DNA from: an uncultured Devosia sp.
GTDB taxonomy: Bacteria; Pseudomonadota; Alphaproteobacteria; Rhizobiales; Devosiaceae
Assembly (NCBI GenBank): GCA_946481445.1
Contig: CAMLOA010000046.1
Span: forward strand, 1-9,153
Length of the DNA stretch: 9,153 nt
Reading direction: 5' to 3'
Made by a program: the position numbers and the translations under genes. The notes below the pieces were generated by a model. That model saw only the letters and a program-made list of their open reading frames with translations. It did not search any database and was not told the origin of the DNA. Shown here in pieces: positions 1 through 5,563 of the stretch; position 1 is the first letter of the stretch; each line of letters begins with the position of its first letter.

Positions 1-429
1 ATCCAGACGCTCCCGCAGCGCCAGCAGTTCGAGCCGCAAGGCATCGACCCCGTCCAGCGACAAGCCGCTCCCCTGCGCCGCTGCAAGGGGTATGGCAGCG
101 GCCCTGGCCTTGAGCGCCCGTCCCTCCGTGGTCAAGCGGATACGCACCTGCCGCTCGTCGTCCTCGTCGCGGCGCCGTTCGACAAGCCCACGGGCCTCCA
201 GCCGCTTGATCAGCGGGGTGATCGTTCCGGAATCGAGGAACAGCCTCTCCCCCAGGGCCTTGACCGTCAGGTCGTCCCTTTCCCAGAGCACCAGGAAGAC
301 TAGGTATTGGGGATAGGTCAGGTCGAGGGCATCGAGCCGCGGCTTGTAGAACCGCGTAAAGGCGTGCCCAGCCGCGTACACGGCAAAGCACAACATCTGG
401 TCGATCGTTGGCATCGAATTTCCAGCCAT
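1..429 (-). CDS. ohrR: OhrR, MarR-family organic-hydroperoxide sensor and repressor (3' end cut by window edge)
   Basis: Transcriptional repressor that senses organic hydroperoxides and controls the divergent ohr. I translated 143 residues from the ATG at 429-427; no stop is reached, so a few C-terminal residues of this roughly 150-aa family lie outside the window. Near the N-terminus is the OhrR hallmark DQMLCFAVY with sensor Cys14. Tyr18 and Tyr28 fall where Bacillus OhrR has the tyrosines that contact its reactive Cys15. The motif LTYPQYLVFLVLWE (37-50) follows. The winged helix-turn-helix spans about 54-100, with recognition helix about 67-79 and the wing motif DERQVRIRLT (91-100). A GGAG lies 6 bases upstream of the ATG, supporting this start. 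Oddity: around residue 119, where two-Cys OhrRs carry the resolving cysteine, the sequence reads AAAQGSG, so this looks like a one-Cys sensor. Identity is very secure because of the partner gene. Confidence 0.95.
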   Translation of the reverse strand, partial: MAGNSMPTIDQMLCFAVYAAGHAFTRFYKPRLDALDLTYPQYLVFLVLWERDDLTVKALGERLFLDSGTITPLIKRLEARGLVERRRDEDDERQVRIRLTTEGRALKARAAAIPLAAAQGSGLSLDGVDALRLELLALRERLD

Positions 430-474
430 TCCGCACTCCAAAGTCTCTCCCAAAATCTAGCACACGAAATTCCA

Positions 475-503
475 TTGCACACAATTTAATTGTGCACTAT
501 GTA
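475..503 (+). promoter_or_regulatory. Putative ohr promoter with embedded OhrR operator
   Basis: A TTGCAC -35-like hexamer (475-480) and a TATGTA -10-like hexamer (498-503) are separated by exactly 17 bases. The spacer is almost filled by a perfect 15-bp palindrome, CACAATT-T-AATTGTG (480-494). AT-rich palindromes containing CAATT/AATTG are typical of known OhrR boxes. Bound repressor here would block RNA polymerase directly and could also affect the divergent ohrR promoter, for which I see only a weak candidate (TAGATT at 459-454). The hexamers are inferred by eye; the palindrome is directly visible and unusually AT-rich for this GC-rich window. Confidence 0.8.
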
Positions 504-534
504 TTTGGCGTCAACCAAACCGGGAGCCATCTCA

Positions 535-987
535 ATGAGCATCAAGTCAGCCATCTACACCGCCCATGCGCACACGACCGGTGGCCGCACCGGCACCAGC
601 CGGACCGACGACGGTCGGCTCGCAGTCACCCTGGATACGCCCAAGGCCATGGGCGGTAGCGACGGTCCCGGCACCAATCCGGAACAGCTCTTCGCAGCCG
701 GCTATTCGGCCTGTTTCCTGGGCGCCCTCAAGGCCGTCGCCCGCGCCGAAAAGGTCAAGATCCCAGACGAGACCACCATCGATGCTGCCGTTTCCTTCGG
801 CGAGAACGCCAGGGGTACCGGCTACAACATTGCCGTCGAACTCAAGGCGACCATTCCCGGCCTGGAGCTCGCGCAGGCACAGGATCTGGTCCACAAGGCC
901 CATCAGGTCTGCCCCTATTCCAATGCCACCCGCGGCAATGTCGACGTCGCCCTGACCGTCGTTGATGCGGCGCTCGCAGCCGCCTGA
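535..987 (+). CDS. ohr: Ohr, organic hydroperoxide reductase (OsmC/Ohr family)
   Basis: Cytoplasmic thiol peroxidase that reduces fatty-acid and other organic hydroperoxides, usually recycled by lipoylated proteins. The product is 150 aa, close to the usual 140-ish. Both redox cysteines are present: peroxidatic Cys60 in AAGYSACFLGALK and resolving Cys126 in VCPYSNATRGN. The conserved active-site Arg (R18, GGRTG) and Glu (E50, NPEQLF) match the Arg and Glu known to polarise the peroxidatic Cys in Xylella Ohr. The start is the ATG at 535 because GGGAG sits 8 bases upstream and family members begin at this point. The in-frame TTG at 490 is rejected since it lies inside the operator. It is divergent from ohrR with a shared regulatory region, the classic arrangement. 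The downstream gene is 77 bp away and is probably a separate unit. Confidence 0.97.
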   Translation: MSIKSAIYTAHAHTTGGRTGTSRTDDGRLAVTLDTPKAMGGSDGPGTNPEQLFAAGYSACFLGALKAVARAEKVKIPDETTIDAAVSFGENARGTGYNIAVELKATIPGLELAQAQDLVHKAHQVCPYSNATRGNVDVALTVVDAALAAA

Positions 988-1041
988 CCAATTCGTTAAC
1001 GATTGCCGTTCATCGGCCCGAAAGGGCGGCGAGGATAGCGT

Positions 1042-1058
1042 CTCCGGGCATACCGGAG
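1042..1058 (+). promoter_or_regulatory. Small hairpin whose 3' arm contains the Shine-Dalgarno of the ABC ATPase gene
   Basis: CTCCGG (1042-1047) and CCGGAG (1053-1058) form a perfect 6-bp GC-rich stem with a 5-base loop, GCATA. The 3' arm includes the GGAG (1055-1058) that sits 6 bases before the ATG at 1065. If formed in the mRNA it would partly hide the ribosome binding site and damp initiation. No T-tract follows, so it is not a terminator. The pairing is visible; the regulatory role is inference. Confidence 0.35.
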
Positions 1059-1064
1059 CCCGCC

Positions 1065-1805
1065 ATGCCCGCCGCCCTTGCCATTTCCGGCCTCGAAAAG
1101 GCCTTTGATCGTCCCGTGGTCAAGGGCGTCGACCTGACCGTCCCGCCCGGGGAGTTCTATGCCCTGCTCGGGCCCAATGGCGCCGGCAAGACCACCATAT
1201 TGCGCATGGTGGCCGGGCTGCTCCAGCCCGATGCGGGCGGCATTTCGATCTTCGGCATCGATGCCCGGCGCGATCCGGTCGCGGCCAAGCGCATTGTCGC
1301 GTGGGTGTCGGATGAACCCATGGTCTATGACCGGCTGACCCCGTTGGAATACCTCGCATTCGTCGCCGGCCTCTGGCAGGTCGATGCGGCGCTGGCGGAG
1401 GCGCGCGCCAATGAGCTGATCGATTGGCTGGGCCTGCGCCCGCATGCCAACGAACTGTGTGGCGGCTTCTCCAAGGGCATGCTGCAGAAGGTCGCGCTGG
1501 CCGGTGCCCTGGTGCACGATCCCCGGCTCATCATCCTAGACGAGCCGCTGACCGGTCTGGATGCCGGCTCTGCCCGCCAGGTCAAGGATGTGCTGTTGGA
1601 CAAGGTGCGGGCCGGCGTCACCGTGATCATGACCACCCACATCCTGGAAGTGGCCGAGCGCATGGCCCAGCGCATCGGCGTCATCTCCCACGGCCGGCTG
1701 ATCGCCGAGGGAACGCTGGCCGAGTTGCGCGCACGCATCGGACGGGAAACGACACTGGAGGAAATCTTCCTCGATCTGGTCGCCCAGGGCGCGCAGGCCG
1801 CATGA
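1065..1805 (+). CDS. ABC transporter ATP-binding protein, EcsA/ABC-2-like
   Basis: ATPase subunit that powers the membrane protein encoded next; substrate unknown. The product is 246 aa with one complete nucleotide-binding domain. Walker A is GPNGAGKT (36-43), the signature helix begins FSKGM (135-139), Walker B is LIILDE (155-160, catalytic E160), the D-loop is GLD (164-166) and the switch histidine is H192 in MTTHI. The Q-loop glutamine is replaced by Glu84 (SDEPMVYDRLT), a form I know from EcsA/ABC-2-type ATPases, as is SKGM in place of SGGQ. The C-terminal LAELRARIGRETTLEEIFLDLV segment is typical of exporters of this branch. The ATG at 1065 has GGAG 6 bases upstream. Its stop overlaps the permease start (ATGA), so the two are translationally coupled. 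An efflux or signalling-exporter role is likely, but nothing here identifies the cargo. Confidence 0.93.
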   Translation: MPAALAISGLEKAFDRPVVKGVDLTVPPGEFYALLGPNGAGKTTILRMVAGLLQPDAGGISIFGIDARRDPVAAKRIVAWVSDEPMVYDRLTPLEYLAFVAGLWQVDAALAEARANELIDWLGLRPHANELCGGFSKGMLQKVALAGALVHDPRLIILDEPLTGLDAGSARQVKDVLLDKVRAGVTVIMTTHILEVAERMAQRIGVISHGRLIAEGTLAELRARIGRETTLEEIFLDLVAQGAQAA

Positions 1806-3334
1806 GCGCCGCTCCAGCCAGCCTCGCCTGGTTCGCGCGCCACGAGCTGAACCTGGCCTGGCGCGAGTGGGTGGCCATGATGACCGGCGGGCGGCGCGCC
1901 CGCGGCATCGGCATCGGCCTGTTCCTCGCCGTGGTCTATGCCCTCCTCCACCTTCTGGCGTTTGGGCTTGTCCTCCCCTGGCTTCGTGCCGGGATCACCT
2001 TGGACAAGCCGACTCTCGTGCTGCTGACGGGCAGCGGCCTTCTGTTCTGGACGGTGATGCTGTCGCAGGCACTCGAGGCCGTGACCCGGGTCTACTATGC
2101 CCGCTCGGACCTCGATCTCGTCCTCTCCTCCCCCGCCTCCTCGCGCCGGCTCTTCGCTGTGCGCACCGGTGCTGTCGCCCTTTCCACGGTGGCGCTTGCC
2201 GGCCTGCTTGCCAGCCCGCTGATCAACATGCTTGCTATCCTTGATGGCGCCCACTGGCTCCTTGGCTACGTTTTTGTTGCGGCCCTTGGCGCTCTGGCAA
2301 CGGCCCTGGCCATGGGCATCACCATTGCCCTGTTTCGCCTGGTCGGCCCGCGCCAGACCCGCCTGGTCGCCCAGATCGTCGCAGCCATCGTGGGCGCCGG
2401 CTTCGTCATCGGCATCCAGGCTGCGGCTATCCTCTATTATGGGAGCATGTCGCGCTTCGCCCTGTTCCAGTCGGATGCGCTGATCGCGGTGGCGCCCGGC
2501 ACCGACAGCGTCATCTGGCTGCCGGCCCGGGCCTTGGCCGGTGATGGAGTTGCTTTGCTGGTTCTGGCCACAGCCGGCTTCTCGGCGCTGGCGCTGACCA
2601 TCTGGTTCACCTCGTCCAGCTATGGGCAACTCGCCATCGCGGCCGGCGGACTCAGTCACGTCCGCAGCCAGCGTGGCTCTGGGGCGCGGCCGTTTCGCAC
2701 CGGGTCGCAGCGCCATGCCCTGCGCCTCAAGGAGTGGCGCCTGCTCCAGCGCGATCCCTGGCTGCTGTCCCAGACGCTGATGCAGATCCTCTACCTCATT
2801 CCCCCGGCCCTGCTGCTGTGGATGAACTTTGGCAGCCAAAGCAGTGCCTTTGTCGTCGTCGTTCCCGTCCTGGTGATGGCGGCAGGACAACTGGCCGGCG
2901 GGTTGGCCTGGCTCGCCATTTCCGGTGAGGATGCGCACGATCTCGTGGTGACGGCGCCCGTGCATCCGCGAACGATCCTGCAGGCCAAGGTGGAGGCCGT
3001 CCTGGCGGTGATCGGCGGCGTGATGGCACCCATCCTTCTGCTGCTGGCCTTTGCCGCACCCGCCATGGCGGCGATCACCGCCGCATGCGTGGCCCTGTCC
3101 GCCGGCTCCGCCACGGCCATCCAGCTCTGGTTCCGCGTCCCGACAAAGCGTTCGATGTTTCGCCGCCGCCAGGTGGCTTCGCGCGCCGCAACGCTCAGCG
3201 AGGCCTTCGCCTCCATAATGTGGGCGGGAACCGGTGCCCTGCTGGCCGGTGGCTCCTGGCCTCTGGCCATCGGCCCCGCCCTTGTTGCCATCCTGGTTCT
3301 CGTGCTCGCCCGCACCATCAGGCCACGTCGGTAG
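1802..3334 (+). CDS. ABC transporter permease, about 12 transmembrane helices
   Basis: Membrane partner of the upstream ATPase. The product is 510 aa. By eye the hydrophobic stretches fall near 37-60, 71-90, 124-146, 152-178, 187-212, 248-270, 322-341, 349-373, 397-418, 420-440, 466-484 and 486-505. This suggests two six-helix halves joined by a polar, Arg-rich linker at about 285-320. A protein with two six-helix halves could supply a whole translocation pathway by itself, but subunit stoichiometry cannot be read from sequence. Two soluble patches, RSDLDLVLSSPAS (101-113) and GEDAHDLVVTAPVHPR (375-390), look alike and occur at similar places in each half, which supports an internal duplication. 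This SDLDLLLSSP-type motif is familiar from ABC-2-like permeases. The start is the ATG overlapping the ATPase stop, and the GNAT gene follows with no gap. Family assignment is moderate; permease role is strong. Confidence 0.88.
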   Translation: MSAAPASLAWFARHELNLAWREWVAMMTGGRRARGIGIGLFLAVVYALLHLLAFGLVLPWLRAGITLDKPTLVLLTGSGLLFWTVMLSQALEAVTRVYYARSDLDLVLSSPASSRRLFAVRTGAVALSTVALAGLLASPLINMLAILDGAHWLLGYVFVAALGALATALAMGITIALFRLVGPRQTRLVAQIVAAIVGAGFVIGIQAAAILYYGSMSRFALFQSDALIAVAPGTDSVIWLPARALAGDGVALLVLATAGFSALALTIWFTSSSYGQLAIAAGGLSHVRSQRGSGARPFRTGSQRHALRLKEWRLLQRDPWLLSQTLMQILYLIPPALLLWMNFGSQSSAFVVVVPVLVMAAGQLAGGLAWLAISGEDAHDLVVTAPVHPRTILQAKVEAVLAVIGGVMAPILLLLAFAAPAMAAITAACVALSAGSATAIQLWFRVPTKRSMFRRRQVASRAATLSEAFASIMWAGTGALLAGGSWPLAIGPALVAILVLVLARTIRPRR

Positions 3335-3811
3335 ATGTCCGCCATGAACCACCTGACCTTCCGCGACGCCACGCCCGCCGACATAACCACAATACTGCGC
3401 CTGAGCCACGGAGGTGACGCGCGCGGCGCCGAGACGCCCCCGTTCGACGACTCGGCGCCGGCCGATCCTCGCGTCCGCGCAGCCTTCGACGCCATTTCGG
3501 GTGATCCAAGGCATCGCCTGATCGTGGCCGAACAGGACGGAGAGATCGTGGGAACTTTGCAGATCTCGTTCATCCCGGGCCTGACCCATATGGGCGCCTG
3601 GCGGGGCATGCTGGAAAACGTCCACATCCGCGCCGACCAGCGCGGCACCGGCCTCGGGACGCTGATGGTGCAATGGGCCATCGCGCGTTGCCGGGAGGCC
3701 GGGTGCGGCCTGGTGCAACTCACATCCCAGAAGGTGCGCAAGGATGCGCACCGCTTCTATGAAAGGCTGGGCTTCGCCAACACCCACGAAGGCTTCAAGC
3801 TGAAACTCTGA
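3335..3811 (+). CDS. GNAT-family N-acetyltransferase
   Basis: Cytoplasmic enzyme that transfers an acetyl group from acetyl-CoA to an amine; substrate not readable from sequence. The product is 158 aa, one GNAT domain. The acetyl-CoA pyrophosphate loop is QRGTGLG (102-108), preceded by strand beta-4 ENVHIRA (94-100). Strand beta-5 LVQLTSQK (126-133) and the helix DAHRFYERLGF (137-147), with the usual acid Tyr142, complete the fold. The ATG at 3335 directly follows the permease TAG at 3332-3334, so translation probably relies on reinitiation; I see no good Shine-Dalgarno. An ATG at 3344 is an alternative. It is the third gene of the ABC operon, but a functional link with the transporter is not evident. 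Its TGA ends one base before the stop of the convergent aldo/keto reductase, leaving no room for a terminator. Confidence 0.92.
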   Translation: MSAMNHLTFRDATPADITTILRLSHGGDARGAETPPFDDSAPADPRVRAAFDAISGDPRHRLIVAEQDGEIVGTLQISFIPGLTHMGAWRGMLENVHIRADQRGTGLGTLMVQWAIARCREAGCGLVQLTSQKVRKDAHRFYERLGFANTHEGFKLKL

Positions 3812-3812
3812 C

Positions 3813-4652
3813 CTACCAGAGGCTGTTGTTCGTGGCCGGATCGCTGCCCGTCTTGCCGTTGCGCCTGTCCAGGGCGTTGAGCGACGCCATGTCACCCTCG
3901 GACAGTTCGAAATCGAACACGTCGAGATTGGCCCTGATGCGGTCGGCGTGGACCGATTTGGGGATGACGATCAACCCTTGCTGCAGGTGCCATCGCAAGA
4001 CGGCCTGCGCCGGTGATTTGCCGTGCCTGGCGGCGATTCCGGTTATCGCCGGATCGTCCAGCAGGCCCTTGCCGCTGCCCAGTGGGCTGTAGCTCTCGAT
4101 GGCGATGTTGTGGCGCCTGTGGAATTCCCGCACGTCGCGCTGCTGGTAGTAGGGATGAAGCTCGATCTGGTTGACCGCCGGTGTAACGCCGCTGTCCGCG
4201 ACGATGCGTTCGATATGGTCATTGAGGAAGTTGGACACGCCGATCGAGCGGATGCGGCCATCGCGCTGCAACTGGACGAAGGCGCGCCAGGTGTCCGAGT
4301 AGCGGTCATGGGCCGGCACCGGCCAGTGGATCAGGAAAAGATTGAGATAGTCCAGCCCCAGCCGGTCGAGCGTGCCCATGAAGGACTTGAGCGTCGCGTC
4401 ATAGCCCTGGTCCCTGGTGCGGAGCTTGGAGGTTACGAACAGGTCCTCGCGCGGCAGTCCGCATTCGGCAATGGCCTTGCCCACGCCGGGCTCGTTGTCA
4501 TAGCCCTGTGCGGTGTCTATCGAGCGGTATCCGGCCTCGATAGCGGTGAGCACCGCCTCCGTGACCTCGTCGTTTCCAACCTGCCAGACACCGAATCCCA
4601 GCTGCGGGATGTGATGGCCGTCATTAAGCCTGATGCTTGGAATATCGATCAT
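3813..4652 (-). CDS. Aldo/keto reductase, 2,5-diketo-D-gluconate reductase-like (AKR5-type)
   Basis: NADPH-dependent reductase of aldehydes and ketones. The product is 279 aa, a single (beta/alpha)8 barrel. The full catalytic tetrad is present: Asp46 and Tyr51 (SIDTAQGYDNE), Lys77 (TSKLRT) and His109 (LIHWPVP). Nicotinamide-contact residues Asn141 (GVSNF) and Gln162 (NQIELHPY) are conserved. The C-terminal IPKSVHADRIRAN (230-242) is the NADPH 2'-phosphate-binding segment. Overall wording resembles the DkgA/DkgB branch, which acts on 2,5-diketogluconate in vitro but also on methylglyoxal and other small carbonyls. The ATG at 4652-4650 overlaps the DUF1328 stop as ATGA. The frame stays open further upstream, but that part is antisense to the clpS start and lacks AKR homology. 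The EcfG-like promoter upstream suggests stress-induced carbonyl detoxification; that is inference. Confidence 0.94.
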   Translation of the reverse strand: MIDIPSIRLNDGHHIPQLGFGVWQVGNDEVTEAVLTAIEAGYRSIDTAQGYDNEPGVGKAIAECGLPREDLFVTSKLRTRDQGYDATLKSFMGTLDRLGLDYLNLFLIHWPVPAHDRYSDTWRAFVQLQRDGRIRSIGVSNFLNDHIERIVADSGVTPAVNQIELHPYYQQRDVREFHRRHNIAIESYSPLGSGKGLLDDPAITGIAARHGKSPAQAVLRWHLQQGLIVIPKSVHADRIRANLDVFDFELSEGDMASLNALDRRNGKTGSDPATNNSLW

Positions 4653-4822
4653 GTCAGCGCCGCGATCCCGAGCATGGCCAGGGCCAGTATGATGACGATA
4701 CCGACCAGCATGATACCGAAGATGACCTTGGCGAAGAAGGCCGCGCCGGCGGCAATGCCGGTAAAGCCGAGGGCGCCGGCCACCAAGGCGATGACAATGA
4801 GTAAGAGCAGCAGCTTGAGCAT
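4649..4822 (-). CDS. DUF1328 (YtjA-like) small membrane protein
   Basis: Small inner-membrane protein of unknown function, 57 aa. It is almost entirely hydrophobic, with two predicted helices at about 2-22 and 32-54. Between them lies the family's GFTGIAAGAAFFAKVIF segment (18-34), which closely follows the DUF1328 pattern GFxGIAAGAAxIAKxxF. The start chosen is the ATG at 4822-4820, with GGAG 5 bases upstream; an ATG eight codons further upstream (4846) would add a polar tail and lacks support. The stop TGA overlaps the aldo/keto reductase ATG. An EcfG-like promoter ends about 37 bases before the start codon. In many proteobacteria such small membrane proteins are stress-associated, which would fit, but no molecular role is established. 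Confidence 0.9.
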   Translation of the reverse strand: MLKLLLLLIVIALVAGALGFTGIAAGAAFFAKVIFGIMLVGIVIILALAMLGIAALT

Positions 4823-4858
4823 GTTGGCTCCGTGGCGGTGAAGCATTGATGCAGGGCA

Positions 4859-4884
4859 AACGCGGCGGCGGCCCGTGACGTTCC
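4859..4884 (-). promoter_or_regulatory. Putative EcfG-type (general stress response) promoter for DUF1328-AKR
   Basis: Read on the minus strand: GGAAC (4884-4880), 17-base spacer (4879-4863), CGTT (4862-4859). This matches the alphaproteobacterial EcfG consensus GGAAC-N16/17-CGTT exactly in both core boxes. It points towards the DUF1328 ATG at 4822, giving an expected leader of about 30 bases. It lies in the only gap between DUF1328 and the divergent clpS. The boxes are visible; sigma-factor use is inferred. An exact match to nine fixed bases at permitted spacing by chance, in the right place and orientation, is unlikely. Confidence 0.72.
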
Positions 4885-4933
4885 CACTTGCCAGCCGGGA
4901 TCGACGGTCTCAGGGTGGTTGGAGGAGACTGCC

Positions 4934-5239
4934 ATGGCAGATACTGGGACAAAGCCTCGCGCCAAGACCGTGCCAAAGACCGCCAGGCCACCGTTGCACA
5001 AGGTGATCCTGCTCAATGACGACTACACTCCGCGCGAATTCGTCGTGCGCCTGCTCAAGGCAGAATTCCGTGTGCCCGAGGCGCAGGCGCAGGTGATCAT
5101 GCTTACCGCCCACACCAAGGGTGCTTGCGTGGTGGCCGTGTTCACCAGGGAAGTGGCCGAGGAAAAGGCCAAGCGGGCGACCGATTTCGCGCGCGAGGCC
5201 GGCTACCCGCTGCTGTTCACCACCGAGCCGGAAGACTAG
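4934..5239 (+). CDS. clpS: ClpS2-type ATP-dependent Clp protease adaptor
   Basis: Adaptor that binds bulky N-terminal residues of N-degron substrates and hands them to the ClpA AAA+ unfoldase of ClpAP. The product is 101 aa: a flexible, Lys/Arg/Pro-rich N-terminal arm (1-20), needed for delivery in characterised ClpS, then the core. HKVILLNDDYTP (22-33) contains the Asn28/Asp29/Asp30 that contact the substrate alpha-amino group. The pocket His is His60 in IMLTAH, and the C-terminal YPLLFTTEPED is the wording I associate with the second alphaproteobacterial paralogue, ClpS2. The position of the E. coli gatekeeper Met40 is Arg34 (TPREFVV). clpA does not follow; the next gene is convergent and overlaps by the four bases CTAG. 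The ATG at 4934 has GGAGG about 8 bases upstream; the TTG at 4919 is not needed. Confidence 0.93.
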   Translation: MADTGTKPRAKTVPKTARPPLHKVILLNDDYTPREFVVRLLKAEFRVPEAQAQVIMLTAHTKGACVVAVFTREVAEEKAKRATDFAREAGYPLLFTTEPED

Positions 5240-5508
5240 GCCTTGGCATAGCGCAGCTTGGCGCGTTCCTTGGCGCGGGCGACGAACGCCTCCCGGTCGC
5301 GCGGCGGGGCGTTGGTCTCGAGCGTCCTCAGCAGCTTGCGCACGACCTTTTCCACATCCTCCACCGCCTCGTGGAAGGCCGCCTCGTTGGCCTTGGATGG
5401 CGCGTTGTAGCCGGAGATCTTGCGGACGAATTGCAGCGCGGCCTCGTGCATTTCGTTGCGCGAGGCCGGGGGCTCGAAATTGAACAGCGGCTTGATGTTG
5501 CGGCACAT
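5236..5508 (-). CDS. DUF2277 family protein
   Basis: Small soluble protein of unknown function, 90 aa. It begins MCRNIKPLFNFEPPA, the characteristic opening of DUF2277, and continues with a helical stretch VRKISGYNAPS (28-38) and a charged C-terminal half ending in RAKERAKLRYAKA. Cys2 is part of the conserved opening. No membrane segment or signal peptide is visible. The start at 5508-5506 is supported by GAGGAG a few bases upstream. It lies 55 bp downstream of the dehydratase on the same strand and may be read through from it, although its own strong ribosome binding site suggests independent expression. Its TAG and that of the convergent clpS share the palindrome CTAG (5236-5239). The family is recognisable; I would not assign a function. 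Confidence 0.88.
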   Translation of the reverse strand: MCRNIKPLFNFEPPASRNEMHEAALQFVRKISGYNAPSKANEAAFHEAVEDVEKVVRKLLRTLETNAPPRDREAFVARAKERAKLRYAKA

Positions 5509-5563
5509 GGACGTCTCCTCGCTGCCCTGGATACAAAGTCTCTGCGGCCAAAACGGGGAAGCC

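Noticed and set aside
490..534. Earlier TTG start for Ohr.
   Set aside because: It lies within the operator and -10 region; the ATG at 535 has a good ribosome binding site and the family N-terminus.
1016..1027. GCCC-GAAA-GGGC as an intrinsic terminator for ohr.
   Set aside because: The stem has only four pairs and no T-run follows, so termination is not supported.
1325..3895. A very long open frame (856 codons) on the minus strand opposite the ABC ATPase, permease and GNAT genes.
   Set aside because: It is antisense to three well-recognised genes, its product is rich in Gly, His, Gln and Arg with no recognisable domain, and such frames are expected opposite GC-rich coding sequence.
4653..4991. 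N-terminal extension of the aldo/keto reductase frame by 113 codons.
   Set aside because: It covers the DUF1328 gene in another frame, runs antisense into clpS, has no AKR-like sequence, and the ATGA-coupled start at 4652 fits the family.
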